This document shows positions 23,465 to 32,304 of a stretch of 46,227 bases of DNA, in pieces (within the stretch, counting starts at the first letter, position 1; the number at the start of each line of letters is the position of its first letter). The notes under the pieces were generated by a model. The model was given only the letters and a program-made list of their open reading frames with translations. It was not told the DNA's origin and made no database searches. Made by a program: the position numbers and the translations under genes. Origin of the DNA: Betaproteobacteria bacterium (GTDB lineage Bacteria; Pseudomonadota; Gammaproteobacteria; Burkholderiales; Ga0077523); the NCBI GenBank assembly GCA_016125475.1, contig WGLR01000035.1:1-46227 (forward strand), read 5' to 3'.

Positions 23465-24244
23465 TCACGCCACGGGCTCGATCCAGTTGTGCAGGGCGAG
23501 ACCGCCGTCCACCACGACGGTAGTACCCGTCACGTAGGCGGAGAAGCGCTCCGACACCAGCGCCACGGCCATGCCGGCGATGTCTTCGGGCGTGCCGAGA
23601 CGCCGCAGGCTCGTGCAGCGCACGAGCCTGTCGACGCCGGCGGCGCCCGCATCGAACCCGCCACCCGGAATCGCGCCGGGCGCGATGGCGTTGACCCGGA
23701 TGCCGTCCGGTCCGAATGCGCGGGCGAGTTCCTTGACGACCATCGTCTGTCCGGCCTTGGACGCGCTGTAGTGCGGCAGATTGCGCGGGGAATGCGCGTG
23801 GAGCGACGTCACGAAAAGCATGCGCCCCGGTATCCTGCGGCGACGCATCTCCAGCGCGACGTTGCGTCCGAGCGCGAAGCCCGAGCGGAGATTGACGGTG
23901 ACCATTTCGTCCCACGTCGCGAGGTCCACGGCAGCCGCGTGATCCTTCTCGTGCCGGCGCGGGCTCGCTGCGTGAACCAGGACACTGGGGCAGGCGTCCG
24001 ACCCGAATGCCTCCCGCAGGAGCCGGTCGGGCGCGTCGGCCAGCGACAGGTCGGACGGCACGAAACGCACGCTGGCGCCTTCCGCCGTCAGGGCCGCGGC
24101 CGTTTCCTCGCCACCGCGTCCGGGCAGGTCCGTCATCACCACGGACGCGCCCTCCCGCGCGAACTGCACTGCGATTCCGCGTCCGATTCCCGACGCGGCT
24201 CCCGTGACGAGCGCGATGTCGCCGTCGAGCAGTCTGCTGACCAT
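23465..24244 (-). CDS. SDR family NAD(P)-dependent oxidoreductase
   Basis: The 259-residue protein is a classical short-chain dehydrogenase. The Rossmann motif is TGAASGIGRGIA near the start, with a partial acidic residue after the second strand (VVMTDLPG), suggesting NAD preference. The active site has Ser in LFVTSLHAHSPR and Tyr-x3-Lys in YSASKAG; GIRVNAIAPGAIPGG and the C-terminal YVTGTTVVVDGGLAL are typical. The substrate is not identifiable. The ATG at 24244 has GGGAGAAACGAGG upstream. It converges with purU and is divergent from the flavin reductase at 24423, with which it may share a promoter region. Confidence 0.9.
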   Translation of the reverse strand: MVSRLLDGDIALVTGAASGIGRGIAVQFAREGASVVMTDLPGRGGEETAAALTAEGASVRFVPSDLSLADAPDRLLREAFGSDACPSVLVHAASPRRHEKDHAAAVDLATWDEMVTVNLRSGFALGRNVALEMRRRRIPGRMLFVTSLHAHSPRNLPHYSASKAGQTMVVKELARAFGPDGIRVNAIAPGAIPGGGFDAGAAGVDRLVRCTSLRRLGTPEDIAGMAVALVSERFSAYVTGTTVVVDGGLALHNWIEPVA

Positions 24245-24422
24245 CCTCGTTTCTCCCTGTTCAGGTTTCCCGGCACACGCAGGATGCGCGACCCGCGAGA
24301 GCCTGCCTGCGCACCACGCGTGTCCCGCGGCCTGCGTACAATGCCGGCCGACGAACGCCGGACGGGGGAATGGTCCCACACGCCGGCGAGCCGGGTCGAC
24401 AGATGGCCGCAGGAGCAGGGTG

Positions 24423-24998
24423 GTGAACCAGCATTTCCGCGCAGTGTCGTTGAATCACGCGAGCCGTCTCCTGAACCACGGTCCGACGGTACTCGTGACG
24501 AGCCTTTCCGGCGGCCGGCGCAACGTCATGGCTGCAGCCTGGTCGATGCCCGTGGAGTTCACGCCCCCGAGAATCGCGATCGTCATCGACAAGTCGACCT
24601 ACACGCGCGAGCTGGTCGCGGCCAGCGGTGTCTTCGGGGTATGCGTGCCGGGTGCCGCACTCGCGGAAGTCACCTTCGCGGTCGGCACGGAGAGCGGGCG
24701 AGACATCGACAAGTTCGAGAAGCACGCGATCCGGACGCTCGCGGCGCCGGTGCTCGGCGTGCCCGTCCTGACGGACGGGTGTTCGGCCTGGCTGGAATGC
24801 CGGTTGATTCCGGAGCCACACACCGAAGAGGCTTACGACACCTGCTTCGCGGAGGTTGTGAATGCCTCGGCCGACGCGCGCGTGTTCGCGGAGGGCCGGT
24901 GGAGCATTCGCGACGACAACCGGGCCCTGCACACGATTCATCATCTCGGCAACGGCATCTTCACGCGGGCCGGAGAAATCCTCGACGCTCGCGCCTGA
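24423..24998 (+). CDS. Flavin reductase-like (DIM6/NTAB) protein
   Basis: The 191-residue protein belongs to the FMN-binding flavin reductase-like family. Seen motifs are LLNHGPTVLVTSLSGGRRNV, MAAAWSMPVEFTPPRIAIVI and TRELVAASGVFGVCVPGAA, which match the FMN-binding barrel (ptpvxlvTs, nvmaxsW). Members either supply reduced flavin to monooxygenases or act on their own. The start is a GTG at 24423 (or 24420) with AGGAG 7 bases upstream. An RraA-like gene follows after 46 bases on the same strand, and nitrile hydratase after that, so a small catabolic unit is likely. No flavin-dependent monooxygenase is adjacent. Confidence 0.8.
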   Translation: MNQHFRAVSLNHASRLLNHGPTVLVTSLSGGRRNVMAAAWSMPVEFTPPRIAIVIDKSTYTRELVAASGVFGVCVPGAALAEVTFAVGTESGRDIDKFEKHAIRTLAAPVLGVPVLTDGCSAWLECRLIPEPHTEEAYDTCFAEVVNASADARVFAEGRWSIRDDNRALHTIHHLGNGIFTRAGEILDARA

Positions 24999-25044
24999 CA
25001 CGATTCCGTGTCGAACGCACGCAACACCACTCGGGAGGACGTAC

Positions 25045-25722
25045 ATGACGGGCAACACACTCGGATTCGGCATCTGGGAATCACGGCGGGATGACGCAGG
25101 ACCGGCCGTGAGGGCACTCACCGGCCTGTCGGTCTCGCATCTCTCCGACGTGCTGCACCGCAGCCGGACGACGGGCACACTGCGTCCGCACGCGCTTCCG
25201 TCCGCGCGACTCTGCGGACCCGCGCTGACCGTACGGGTCGCGGTGGGCGATCACCTGATGGTGCACAAGGCACTGGATCTGGCGCGGCCCGGCGACGTCG
25301 TGGTGGTGGATGCCCGCGGCTACGTGGAGGCGGCGATGATCGGCGAGATCATGACCCGGTACGCCCGCAGTCGTGGCATCGCCGGCTTCGTGATCGATGG
25401 AGCGATCCGGGATCTGGACTACATCACGTCCCAGGACATGCCCGTCTACGCGCGCGGCGCCACACCGGCGGGGCCTACGCGGCGTGGTCCGGGCGAAATC
25501 AACGTCACGGTGCAGGTCGGCGGCATGGTCGTCGCGCCCGGCGACATCGTGTGCGGGGATCCGGACGGGGTCGTGAGCGTGCCGGCAGACGCTGCCGAAG
25601 CGGTCGCCGGCCAGGTCGCCGGGCTGATCGCCAGGGAGCGGGCCGCCATCGCGGCCATCGAGGCGGGCAGTCTGGACAGGAACTGGATCGACGACGCGCT
25701 GCGCGCGAACGGTCTGGGATAG
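25045..25722 (+). CDS. RraA-like / HMG aldolase family protein
   Basis: The 225-residue protein matches the RraA fold used by 4-hydroxy-4-methyl-2-oxoglutarate (HMG) aldolases in protocatechuate and gallate breakdown, and by the RNase E inhibitor RraA. Motifs seen are LSVSHLSDVLHR, LCGPALTVRVAVGDHLMVHK, GDVVVVDARGYVEAAMIGEI, AGFVIDGAIRDLDYI, and VAPGDIVCGDPDGVVSVPAD. The R-D pair in AIRD and the GDxxxxDxxG stretch are the usual pyruvate and metal site. The length suits the aldolase type more than the 160-residue E. coli RraA. The ATG at 25045 is preceded by GGGAGGAC. It probably shares transcription with the flavin reductase. Confidence 0.85.
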   Translation: MTGNTLGFGIWESRRDDAGPAVRALTGLSVSHLSDVLHRSRTTGTLRPHALPSARLCGPALTVRVAVGDHLMVHKALDLARPGDVVVVDARGYVEAAMIGEIMTRYARSRGIAGFVIDGAIRDLDYITSQDMPVYARGATPAGPTRRGPGEINVTVQVGGMVVAPGDIVCGDPDGVVSVPADAAEAVAGQVAGLIARERAAIAAIEAGSLDRNWIDDALRANGLG

Positions 25723-25766
25723 CCGCTCGCCACGGCCGTGCCGGCGCCCGGTACGGGCCCCGTAGA

Positions 25767-25803
25767 CGTCCGTTCGGACGGTGATAATCTTGCACGAAAT
25801 CAC
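25767..25803 (+). promoter_or_regulatory. Candidate promoter and operator of nitrile hydratase operon
   Basis: CGTCCG-TT-CGGACG at 25767-25780 is a perfect palindrome, followed three bases later by GATAAT (25783-25788), a good -10. GTGAT at 25781-25785 and ATCAC at 25799-25803 form a second inverted repeat around it. It lies about 90 bases before the alpha subunit start. A regulator binding here would block or remodel the promoter. Position and symmetry only; no regulator gene is adjacent. Confidence 0.45.
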
Positions 25804-25892
25804 GGGCGAGCCCGACGGCAAGAAACCGGGGCGACGGGGCGCGGGGCCCACCGTCCGTCCGGCCATCGAATTCCAGCCGTTCAGGAGACGAA

Positions 25893-26525
25893 ATGAGCGC
25901 ACACGATCACGACCACGATCACGACCACGGCTCGGAACTGTCCGAGGTGCAGCTTCGCGTGCGTGCACTCGAGACCGTACTGACGGAGAAGGGCTACGTC
26001 GATCCGACCGTGCTCGACCGGATCGTCGAGCACTTCGAGACGCGGGTGGGCCCGCACGTGGGCGCGCGCATCGTCGCCCGCGCCTGGACGGATCCGGCGT
26101 TCAGGGCGGCCCTGCTGGCCGACGCGACGCGTGCCGTCAACGAGAGCGGATCGTTCGAACCGATCGGCGACCACCTCGTCGCCGTCGAGAACACGCCGGA
26201 GCAGCACAACGTCGTCGTGTGCACGCTGTGCTCCTGCTATCCCTGGGACGTGCTCGGACTGCCACCGGTCTGGTACAAGTCGGCGCCGTATCGATCGCGT
26301 GTGGTGATGGATCCTCGCAGCGTGCTCGCGGATTTCAGGGTGTCGCTGCCCGAAGGCACGCGGGTCCGCGTATGGGACTCGACGGCGGAGACACGCTACC
26401 TGGTGGTACCGGAGCGCCCGGCAGGTACCGACGGCTGGTCCGAGGAACGTCTGGCGGCCCTGGTCACGCGCGACAGCATGATCGGCACGGGACTCGCACT
26501 CGACCCCGCGGAGGTGTCGTCATGA
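25893..26525 (+). CDS. nthA: Nitrile hydratase alpha subunit, cobalt type
   Basis: Nitrile hydratase converts nitriles to amides with a low-spin Co3+ or Fe3+ held in the alpha subunit. This 210-residue protein has the metal-claw motif C110-T-L-C-S-C115 ([18 protein letters not shown]). The Thr in second position marks the cobalt type; iron enzymes have Ser. Also typical are [20 protein letters not shown] at the N-terminus, [14 protein letters not shown], and [20 protein letters not shown]. The first residues are His-rich ([13 protein letters not shown]), which may help capture metal. Its stop overlaps the beta gene start by four bases (ATGA). The ATG at 25893 follows GGAGACGAA. Confidence 0.96.
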   Translation: MSAHDHDHDHDHGSELSEVQLRVRALETVLTEKGYVDPTVLDRIVEHFETRVGPHVGARIVARAWTDPAFRAALLADATRAVNESGSFEPIGDHLVAVENTPEQHNVVVCTLCSCYPWDVLGLPPVWYKSAPYRSRVVMDPRSVLADFRVSLPEGTRVRVWDSTAETRYLVVPERPAGTDGWSEERLAALVTRDSMIGTGLALDPAEVSS

Positions 26526-27178
26526 ACGCCATGCACGACCTGGGGGGGATGCAGGGTTTCGGTCCCGTGCGGGAGGAGCAGAACGAACCCGTCTTCCACG
26601 CGCCGTGGGAGGGCAGGGTGCTCGGCATGGTGCGTTCGCTCCTGTACACGCGCGAGTGGAACATCGACGAGTTCCGGTCCATGCAGGAGCGGGTGCCCGC
26701 GCGGACGTACCTCACCGTGTCGTACTACCACCGCTGGCTCCTCAGCATCACCGCGAGTGCACTGGCGCACGGTCTGGTGACGGCGGACGAACTGGAAGCC
26801 GGGCGCGCGTCGGGTCAGCCGAAGGCCGTGGCGCAAACGATGACGCCCGGGAAGGAGAAGGTGGCCTTCGTGCGCGGAGCGTTCGGTCGCACGCCTGCCG
26901 GGGAGGCCCGCTTCAAGCCGGGTGACCGTGTGCACACGAGGAATCTGCACCCGGCCGGACACACGCGACTGCCTCGCTACGCGCGCGACAAGATCGGCAC
27001 CATCGAACGCGTGCACGGGTGTCACGTCTTTCCCGATGCCGTGGTGGCCGGGCGTGGCGAGGATCCGCAGTGGCTCTATGCCGTCGCGTTCGACGGGCGA
27101 GAGCTCTGGGGGAGCGACGCCGACCCCGCGCTCGTCGTGTCGATCGACGCATTCGAGCCCTATCTGGAGCACGCCTGA
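26522..27178 (+). CDS. nthB: Nitrile hydratase beta subunit
   Basis: The 218-residue protein opens [20 protein letters not shown], the signature of beta subunits (MDGIHDLGGMxGFGxV). It continues with [20 protein letters not shown] and [13 protein letters not shown] in the helical N-terminal half, and [20 protein letters not shown] with [14 protein letters not shown] in the C-terminal SH3-like half. The paired Arg residues that contact the oxidised cysteines of alpha are expected in this family. Overlap with nthA by four bases indicates coupled translation, and the accessory gene begins two bases after the stop. Confidence 0.96.
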   Translation: MNAMHDLGGMQGFGPVREEQNEPVFHAPWEGRVLGMVRSLLYTREWNIDEFRSMQERVPARTYLTVSYYHRWLLSITASALAHGLVTADELEAGRASGQPKAVAQTMTPGKEKVAFVRGAFGRTPAGEARFKPGDRVHTRNLHPAGHTRLPRYARDKIGTIERVHGCHVFPDAVVAGRGEDPQWLYAVAFDGRELWGSDADPALVVSIDAFEPYLEHA

Positions 27179-27179
27179 G

Positions 27180-27557
27180 ATGACGTCGGATCCCCGGTCC
27201 GTGGTCGATGACGCGCTGGCGGCCATTCCCGAAGGCGAGCGCGGTCGCACCTTCGAGGAGCCCTGGCAGGCGCAGGCCTTCGCGATCACGCTCGCACTGC
27301 ATCGACGCGGCGTGTTCACGTGGAACGAATGGGCCGAGACGCTGGGGGGCGAGATCAAGGCCGCCCAGGCGCACGGTGATCCGGACGACGGACACACCTA
27401 CTACCATCACTGGCTGCGTGCGATCGAACGGCTCGTGGAGGAGAAAGGCATCTCGACGCGGGCGACGCTCGCCCGGTATCGGGACGCCTGGGACCGGGCT
27501 GCCGACCGCACGCCTCACGGCGCGCCGATCGTGCTGGAGCCGAAGGACTTCGGCTGA
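27180..27557 (+). CDS. Nitrile hydratase accessory (activator) protein
   Basis: The 125-residue protein reads FEEPWQAQAFAITLALHRRG, VFTWNEWAETLGGEIKAAQ and YYHHWLRAIERLVEEKG, which matches the small activator proteins (P14K/NhlE type) that resemble the N-terminal half of the beta subunit and deliver cobalt to the alpha subunit by subunit swapping. This agrees with the cobalt-type claw of the alpha subunit. It begins two bases after nthB stops. No amidase gene follows, so the amide product must be processed by an enzyme encoded elsewhere. A 14-base palindrome (27559-27572) sits just after the stop. Confidence 0.92.
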   Translation: MTSDPRSVVDDALAAIPEGERGRTFEEPWQAQAFAITLALHRRGVFTWNEWAETLGGEIKAAQAHGDPDDGHTYYHHWLRAIERLVEEKGISTRATLARYRDAWDRAADRTPHGAPIVLEPKDFG

Positions 27558-27558
27558 A

Positions 27559-27572
27559 GGCTGCCGGCAGCC
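27559..27572. terminator. Palindrome after nitrile hydratase operon
   Basis: GGCTGCC-GGCAGCC is a perfect 14-base palindrome two bases after the accessory gene stop, between converging genes. No T-tract; weak terminator candidate. Confidence 0.3.
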
Positions 27573-27587
27573 CGGCGGGGGCGTCGC

Positions 27588-28742
27588 CTACGCGACGAGA
27601 TGCCGGCCGATGATGAGCTGCTGGATCTGCGTGGTGCCTTCGTAGAGGCGCAGCAGCCGGACGTCCCGGTAGAAGCGCTCGACCTTGTACTCGCTCATGT
27701 ACCCCGCACCGCCGTGGATCTGCACGCCGCGATCGGCGACGCGACCGACCATCTCCGTCGTGAACATCTTCGCGCAGGACGCCTGCATCGTGACCTCGGG
27801 ATCGCGCACCCCCGCCGGCCTGGCGTCGTAGCGCGCGGCGGCTGCCTGCACGAGTGACCATCCCGCGAGCATCTCGGCCTGACTGTCGGCGAGCATCGCC
27901 TGCACGAGCTGGAAGTCGCCGATGCGCGAGCCGAACTGCCGTCGGCTGCGCGCATAGGCGACGCTCTCGTCGAGGATCCGCTGCGCCATGCCGCACGCGA
28001 GCGCCGAGAGATGCAGTCGTCCCCGTTCCAGCACCTTCATCGCGGTCCGGAATCCGTTTCCCGGTGTCCCGCCGATGATGTTGTGCGCGGGAACACGCAC
28101 GTCGTCGAGGCGCACGTCGCAGGTCTTCGTGCCGCGCTGCCCCATCTTCCGGTCGGGGCGGCCGAGCGTGATCCCCGGCAGTGTCGCGGGCACGATGAAC
28201 GCGGAGATCCCGCGGGTGCCGGCCTCGCCGGTCCTGGCCATGAGCGTGAAGGCGCCGGCGCGCGGCGCATTGGTGATGTAACGCTTGGTGCCGTTCAGCA
28301 CGTAGTGGTCACCGTCCGGCACCGCACGTGTGCCGATCGCGGCGGCGTCCGAACCCGCGTCGGGTTCCGTGAGCGCGAAGGACATCACGAGTTCTCCGCT
28401 CGCGATCCGGGGCAGGTATTCGGCCTTCTGGTCCGGCGTGCCGTCCATCAGGATGCCCTGCGAACCGATGCCGATGTTCGTTCCGGCCACGGAGCGGAAC
28501 GCGAGGGCCGTCTGCCCGAGTTCGTGAGCGAGCCGGCACTCCTGGGACATGGACAGTCCGATCCCGCCGAATTCCTCGGGGATGGACAGACCGAACAGGC
28601 CGAGTGACTTCATGTCGTCGACGATGTCGGCGGGAACCTCGTCGAGTTCCTCCACGTCGTCCTCGGCCGGAACCAGGCGCTCGCGAACGAATCGCCGCAC
28701 GGAATCCTGCAGAAGGTCGAAGGTGGGTTCGTCGATGGCCAT
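27588..28742 (-). CDS. Acyl-CoA dehydrogenase family protein
   Basis: The 384-residue FAD flavoprotein oxidises acyl-CoA to the 2-enoyl form. The family order is seen: LGLFGLSIPEEFGGIGLS near residue 50, SFALTEPDAGSDAAAIGTRA with YVLNGTKRYITNA (substrate and FAD loop), ERGRLHLSALACGMAQRILD, QASCAKMFTTEMVGRVADRG with VQIHGGAGYM, and the catalytic Glu in RLYEGTTQIQQLIIGR. The chain-length or branch preference cannot be read. It is the last gene of a leftward group: VOC protein, SDR, then this gene, with 36 bases between SDR and this start. It converges with the nitrile hydratase operon. Confidence 0.95.
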   Translation of the reverse strand: MAIDEPTFDLLQDSVRRFVRERLVPAEDDVEELDEVPADIVDDMKSLGLFGLSIPEEFGGIGLSMSQECRLAHELGQTALAFRSVAGTNIGIGSQGILMDGTPDQKAEYLPRIASGELVMSFALTEPDAGSDAAAIGTRAVPDGDHYVLNGTKRYITNAPRAGAFTLMARTGEAGTRGISAFIVPATLPGITLGRPDRKMGQRGTKTCDVRLDDVRVPAHNIIGGTPGNGFRTAMKVLERGRLHLSALACGMAQRILDESVAYARSRRQFGSRIGDFQLVQAMLADSQAEMLAGWSLVQAAAARYDARPAGVRDPEVTMQASCAKMFTTEMVGRVADRGVQIHGGAGYMSEYKVERFYRDVRLLRLYEGTTQIQQLIIGRHLVA

Positions 28743-28778
28743 GCGCTTGACTCCGGGCGTGGTGGCGGGAACGGTGGT

Positions 28779-29483
28779 CTAGACCCGACCCGCGACGGGA
28801 ATGAGGGCCCCGGTGATCGCGGCGGCGCGGTCCGAAAGCAGGAAGACGACGAGATCCGCGATCTGTCCGGGTTGCACCCAGCGCGAGAAGTCGGCATCCG
28901 GCATGTCGGCCCGGTTGGCCGGTGTGTCGATGATCGAGGGAAGCACGGCGTTCACCGTCACGTCCCGGTCCCTGAACTCGTCGGCGAGTGACTCGGTCAG
29001 CTTCGCGACCGCGGCCTTGGATGCGGCATAGGCACCCATGCCCGTTCCGGCCTTGCTCGCGGCGAGCGCTCCGACGTTCACGATGCGCCCGGCGCCACTC
29101 GCGAGCAGGTGCGGCAACGCCGCCTGCGAGGCGCAGACGGCGGTGCGCACGTTCATCTCGTAGAGATGGTCCCACGTGGCAGGGTCGCCGCCCTCGAACT
29201 TCTCCCACCGGAAGCCGCCGGCGACGTTCACCAGTGCATCGAGACGGCCAAGGCGTGCGACCACACGGCCGACGGCATCGGTCGCGCCGGCGGGTGAAGC
29301 GAGATCTGCGGCGCCGACGCCGAGCGCGCCGGACAGGTCCTCGGGGTGCCTCGAATCGTCGGCGCGATCGAGCAGCGCCACGCGGGCCCCGGCGGCGATC
29401 GCGGCGCGACCCACGGCAGCGCCGAGACTTCCGAAGCCGCCGGTTACAGCGACGACGCGATTGTTCAGGTCCAGCGTGAGCAT
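28779..29483 (-). CDS. SDR family oxidoreductase with atypical active site
   Basis: The 234-residue short-chain dehydrogenase has the cofactor motif TGGFGSLGAAVG, the NAG element as NVAGG, and Tyr-x3-Lys in YAASKAAVAKL. The usual catalytic Ser, expected 13 residues before the Tyr, is Ala here (RIVNVGALAASKAGTGMGAY), with the nearest Ser nine residues before it. The end DLVVFLLSDRAAAITGALIP with VAGRV is typical. The missing Ser could reflect altered chemistry. It lies between the VOC and acyl-CoA dehydrogenase genes on the same strand, suggesting a shared catabolic pathway. Confidence 0.88.
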   Translation of the reverse strand: MLTLDLNNRVVAVTGGFGSLGAAVGRAAIAAGARVALLDRADDSRHPEDLSGALGVGAADLASPAGATDAVGRVVARLGRLDALVNVAGGFRWEKFEGGDPATWDHLYEMNVRTAVCASQAALPHLLASGAGRIVNVGALAASKAGTGMGAYAASKAAVAKLTESLADEFRDRDVTVNAVLPSIIDTPANRADMPDADFSRWVQPGQIADLVVFLLSDRAAAITGALIPVAGRV

Positions 29484-29616
29484 GTATCGGCTCTCCTCGA
29501 TTGATCGGACTGCGGTACGCGCAGTTTACCCACGAGCGCGGCGTGCGCCCCGGCGTGCGCGCGGGACGAGGACCGGGAGAGGGGCACTGGCCCCTCGTGC
29601 CGCGGCCGGGACGAGA

Positions 29617-30036
29617 TCAGCGCTGGACGATCTCGATGCTCACACCGTCCGGCGCCTCGACGTAACAGAGAACGAGACCGGGCTTGAACTCCCAGGGCTC
29701 GACGGCCATGCGAACGCCCTTTCTCCGGAGTTCCTCGCAGAACGTGCGCAGGTCCCCGGCATAGGTCAGGCCGAAATGGTCCACGCCCCACTCGTTGTGG
29801 CTGGAATAGCCGGAGAAAGCCTGCATCGGCTGCGTCTGTGCCGGCGTTTCTCCCGGACGCTGGCCCCGGATGATGATCGTGACGGGCCCCATGTCCACGT
29901 CGATCTGCGGCGCGCCACGCAGGTCTTCCTGAACGCGGCTGATCGTGGCGCCGAACATCTCGCAATACCAGCCGGCGGCCGCGTGCGGATCACGGCTGAT
30001 CAGATGGATGTGATCGAATGCGAGCGATGCATTCAT
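29617..30036 (-). CDS. VOC family (glyoxalase/dioxygenase fold) protein
   Basis: The 139-residue protein has the vicinal oxygen chelate fold. Metal ligands are likely His in FDHIHLISRDP at the start, His in WGVDHFGLTYAGDL, and Glu in GVSIEIVQR at the end, matching the paired beta-alpha-beta-beta-beta modules of glyoxalase I and extradiol dioxygenase relatives. The substrate is unknown. The start at 30036 has GGGAGGACC about 9 bases upstream. It is the first gene of the leftward VOC-SDR-acyl-CoA dehydrogenase group, 133 bases before the SDR. Confidence 0.85.
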   Translation of the reverse strand: MNASLAFDHIHLISRDPHAAAGWYCEMFGATISRVQEDLRGAPQIDVDMGPVTIIIRGQRPGETPAQTQPMQAFSGYSSHNEWGVDHFGLTYAGDLRTFCEELRRKGVRMAVEPWEFKPGLVLCYVEAPDGVSIEIVQR

Positions 30037-30655
30037 GGAACGTCGGTCCTCCCGTGCATGCAGGTGATTGCGGCCGACCGGCACTGACAAGGGCAGCCGC
30101 CATGGACCGGCAGTGTACGTCGATTCGATGCGAAGCGCGGACCTCGGAAGCGGCTCGCGCATGTGTCGAACGACAACTGTCGCGCCGATGGTGGTGGATC
30201 GATTCGATCGCCGTGCACATCCGCATCGGGCCGGCCTGCGGCGATCATGCGGCGTGGTGTCGGCGGGTCCTGAAGATTCGGAATGAGGCTCCTTTCGGAA
30301 GTGAGAGTCCTCCGTCGGACGAGACCTGCACCCTGTCCGGTAATTCCCGGACGGCATATCCGGAGCGAAAGCTACGTGTAAGAAAACAAAAGGGAATTCC
30401 CTGGAACTTTGCGCTGTGGCGTCACGTCTACCCGAGCGTATTGCACGCGCTTGTGTCCAGCCGGAGCAGTTTCGATGGAGGCGGGAAGGGTGATCGGGCG
30501 AGTCTGACGCATCCCGTCACGAGCGGAGCCGAGCGGCCTGTCACAACGGCTGGTCTAGTCATCTCTCGCGTGTGCTGCGCCCGCCCGGCATTGCGGTCTC
30601 GCTCTTGCGACCCCCGCGCCTCTCCCAGCAAACGTTTCCCACGAGGAGAGAATAG
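30037..30655. other. Divergent gap before PQQ-type dehydrogenase
   Basis: About 620 bases with no recognisable gene. It has an AT-rich patch near 30370-30410 with the 12-base palindrome AGGGAATTCCCT (30391-30402), which is a candidate regulatory site. The -24/-12 elements of sigma-54 were sought near TGGAACTTTGC but the spacing is wrong. AGGAGAG precedes the dehydrogenase start. Confidence 0.45.
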
Positions 30656-32302
30656 ATGATCTCGAACTTGCGAAGAGTTCCCCTCAAGGCAGGCAAGGCG
30701 GCACTTGCGGTCGCCGGCATCAGTCTGATCGGTGCACTGCCCACGACCGCCATGAGCAAGCCCGTCCAGAACGAGGACTACATGCAGGCGGCGCAGAACA
30801 ACTCGTACTGGGTCCTGCCCGCGCGCACCTACTCGGGCAACCGCTACGTGAAGACCGACCAGATCGACCGGGACAACGTCGATCAGCTCAAGAAGGTGTG
30901 GACCTTCAAGATCCCGGACGACGACGCGCCCGTCGAGTCGGTACCCATCGTGTGGGGGAACACGATGTTCGTGACTTCCGCGCACGACCACATCTACGCG
31001 CTCGACGCCAAGACCGGCGAGCTCAAGTGGGAATTCAAGGATGACCCGCACGTCGTTGCGTTCGCGAGAAATCGCGGCGTTGCACTGATGGGGCGTGACG
31101 TCTACATCGGTACGCTGGACGGACATCTGATCGCACTCGATGCGGAAACGGGCGACAAGGTCTGGGACAAGCAGGTCGTTCATGATCCGAGCAACAGCTT
31201 CTACACGATGGCGCCGGTGCCTTACAAGGACATGCTTCTTCTCGGCGTATCGAACGGCGACTGGGGCGGGCTCGGCTACATCACCGCGTTCAATCCGAAG
31301 AACGGCGATCGCATCTGGGAATGGAAGACCGTTCCTGGTCCGGGTGAGCCGGGTCACGACACGTGGACCGGGGATTCCTGGAAGCGGGGCGGCGCGTCCG
31401 TGTGGAGCGGCGTCGCGATCGATCCGAAGACGGATACCCTGTACATGAGCTGCGGCAATCCGCAGCCGGACTTCCTCGGGACCGTGCGCAAGGGCAAGAA
31501 CCTCTACAGTGACTCCGTCGTCGCGCTCGACATCTCGGGCTCGAAGCCGCAGGTGAAGTGGTATCACCAGTTCATCCCGCACGACACGCACGACTGGGAT
31601 CCGGCCATGCCGCCCGTTCTGTTCGACGGCAAGATCGACGGTCAGCAGAAGCCTCTCGTCGCCGTCGGCGACAAGGGAGGCAACTTCTGGATCCTCGATG
31701 CGAAGGACGGAAAGCTCATGGACCATACCGTCGTGAGCTACCAGAAGGGGCATGACACCGAACCGAGCGCGAACGGCAACTATGCGTGCCCGAACACGAA
31801 CGGTGGCGTGGAGTTCAACGGTGGCGCCTACGATCCGAACACGAACACGTTCTTCGTGCCGAGCAGCAACCAGTGCGGCTACTGGACCGCGAAGGATCGC
31901 GCAGTGTATATCGCCGGCCAGTTCTACCTCGGTGGTGCGTTCCCGAAACTCGTCGGCCCGAACACCGGGTGGTTCAACGCGATCGACGTCAACAGCGGTG
32001 TCTTCAAGTGGCGGCATCACTTCGACACGCCCGCGAACGGTAGTGCACTCGTGACCTCCACCGGTCTCGTCTTCACCGGCGAACTGAGCGGCAATCTCGA
32101 CGCATTCGACACGCGCAACGGCAAGCTGCTGTGGCAATACGACACGGGTTCGCCGATCGCCGCGCCCGCAGCCGCGTACAAGCTCGGTGGGACCGAGTAC
32201 ATCGCGGTCGCCTCCGGACCGGCCGGTTTCGTGAAGAGCCCGAAGATGTCGGACCAGGACGCAGGGCCGATGATCTCGGTGGTCGCGGCACAGGGAGGCT
32301 GA
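30656..32302 (+). CDS. PQQ-type alcohol dehydrogenase-like propeller protein
   Basis: The 548-residue secreted protein is an eight-bladed propeller of the quinoprotein alcohol dehydrogenase type. Tryptophan-docking repeats are plentiful: DHIYALDAKTGELKWEFKDD, GHLIALDAETGDKVWDKQVV, GYITAFNPKNGDRIWEWKTV, NLDAFDTRNGKLLWQYDTG. Expected active-site elements are partly present: GNPQPDF for the Asn ligand, and HDTHDWD at about 309-315 for the catalytic Asp. The adjacent-Cys disulphide that sits over PQQ in methanol and ethanol dehydrogenases is absent; the equivalent stretch reads VVAFARNRGVALMG. The usual Glu ligand region reads SNGDWGGLGYI, with Asp in its place. PQQ binding is therefore uncertain. 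A cytochrome c gene follows within three bases, which argues for an electron-transfer enzyme. Signal peptide ends near residue 33. Confidence 0.85.
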   Translation: MISNLRRVPLKAGKAALAVAGISLIGALPTTAMSKPVQNEDYMQAAQNNSYWVLPARTYSGNRYVKTDQIDRDNVDQLKKVWTFKIPDDDAPVESVPIVWGNTMFVTSAHDHIYALDAKTGELKWEFKDDPHVVAFARNRGVALMGRDVYIGTLDGHLIALDAETGDKVWDKQVVHDPSNSFYTMAPVPYKDMLLLGVSNGDWGGLGYITAFNPKNGDRIWEWKTVPGPGEPGHDTWTGDSWKRGGASVWSGVAIDPKTDTLYMSCGNPQPDFLGTVRKGKNLYSDSVVALDISGSKPQVKWYHQFIPHDTHDWDPAMPPVLFDGKIDGQQKPLVAVGDKGGNFWILDAKDGKLMDHTVVSYQKGHDTEPSANGNYACPNTNGGVEFNGGAYDPNTNTFFVPSSNQCGYWTAKDRAVYIAGQFYLGGAFPKLVGPNTGWFNAIDVNSGVFKWRHHFDTPANGSALVTSTGLVFTGELSGNLDAFDTRNGKLLWQYDTGSPIAAPAAAYKLGGTEYIAVASGPAGFVKSPKMSDQDAGPMISVVAAQGG

Positions 32303-32304
32303 AC

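Noticed and set aside
30401-30412. TGGAACTTTGC as a sigma-54 site
   Set aside because: GG to GC distance is 8 bases, too short for a -24/-12 element.
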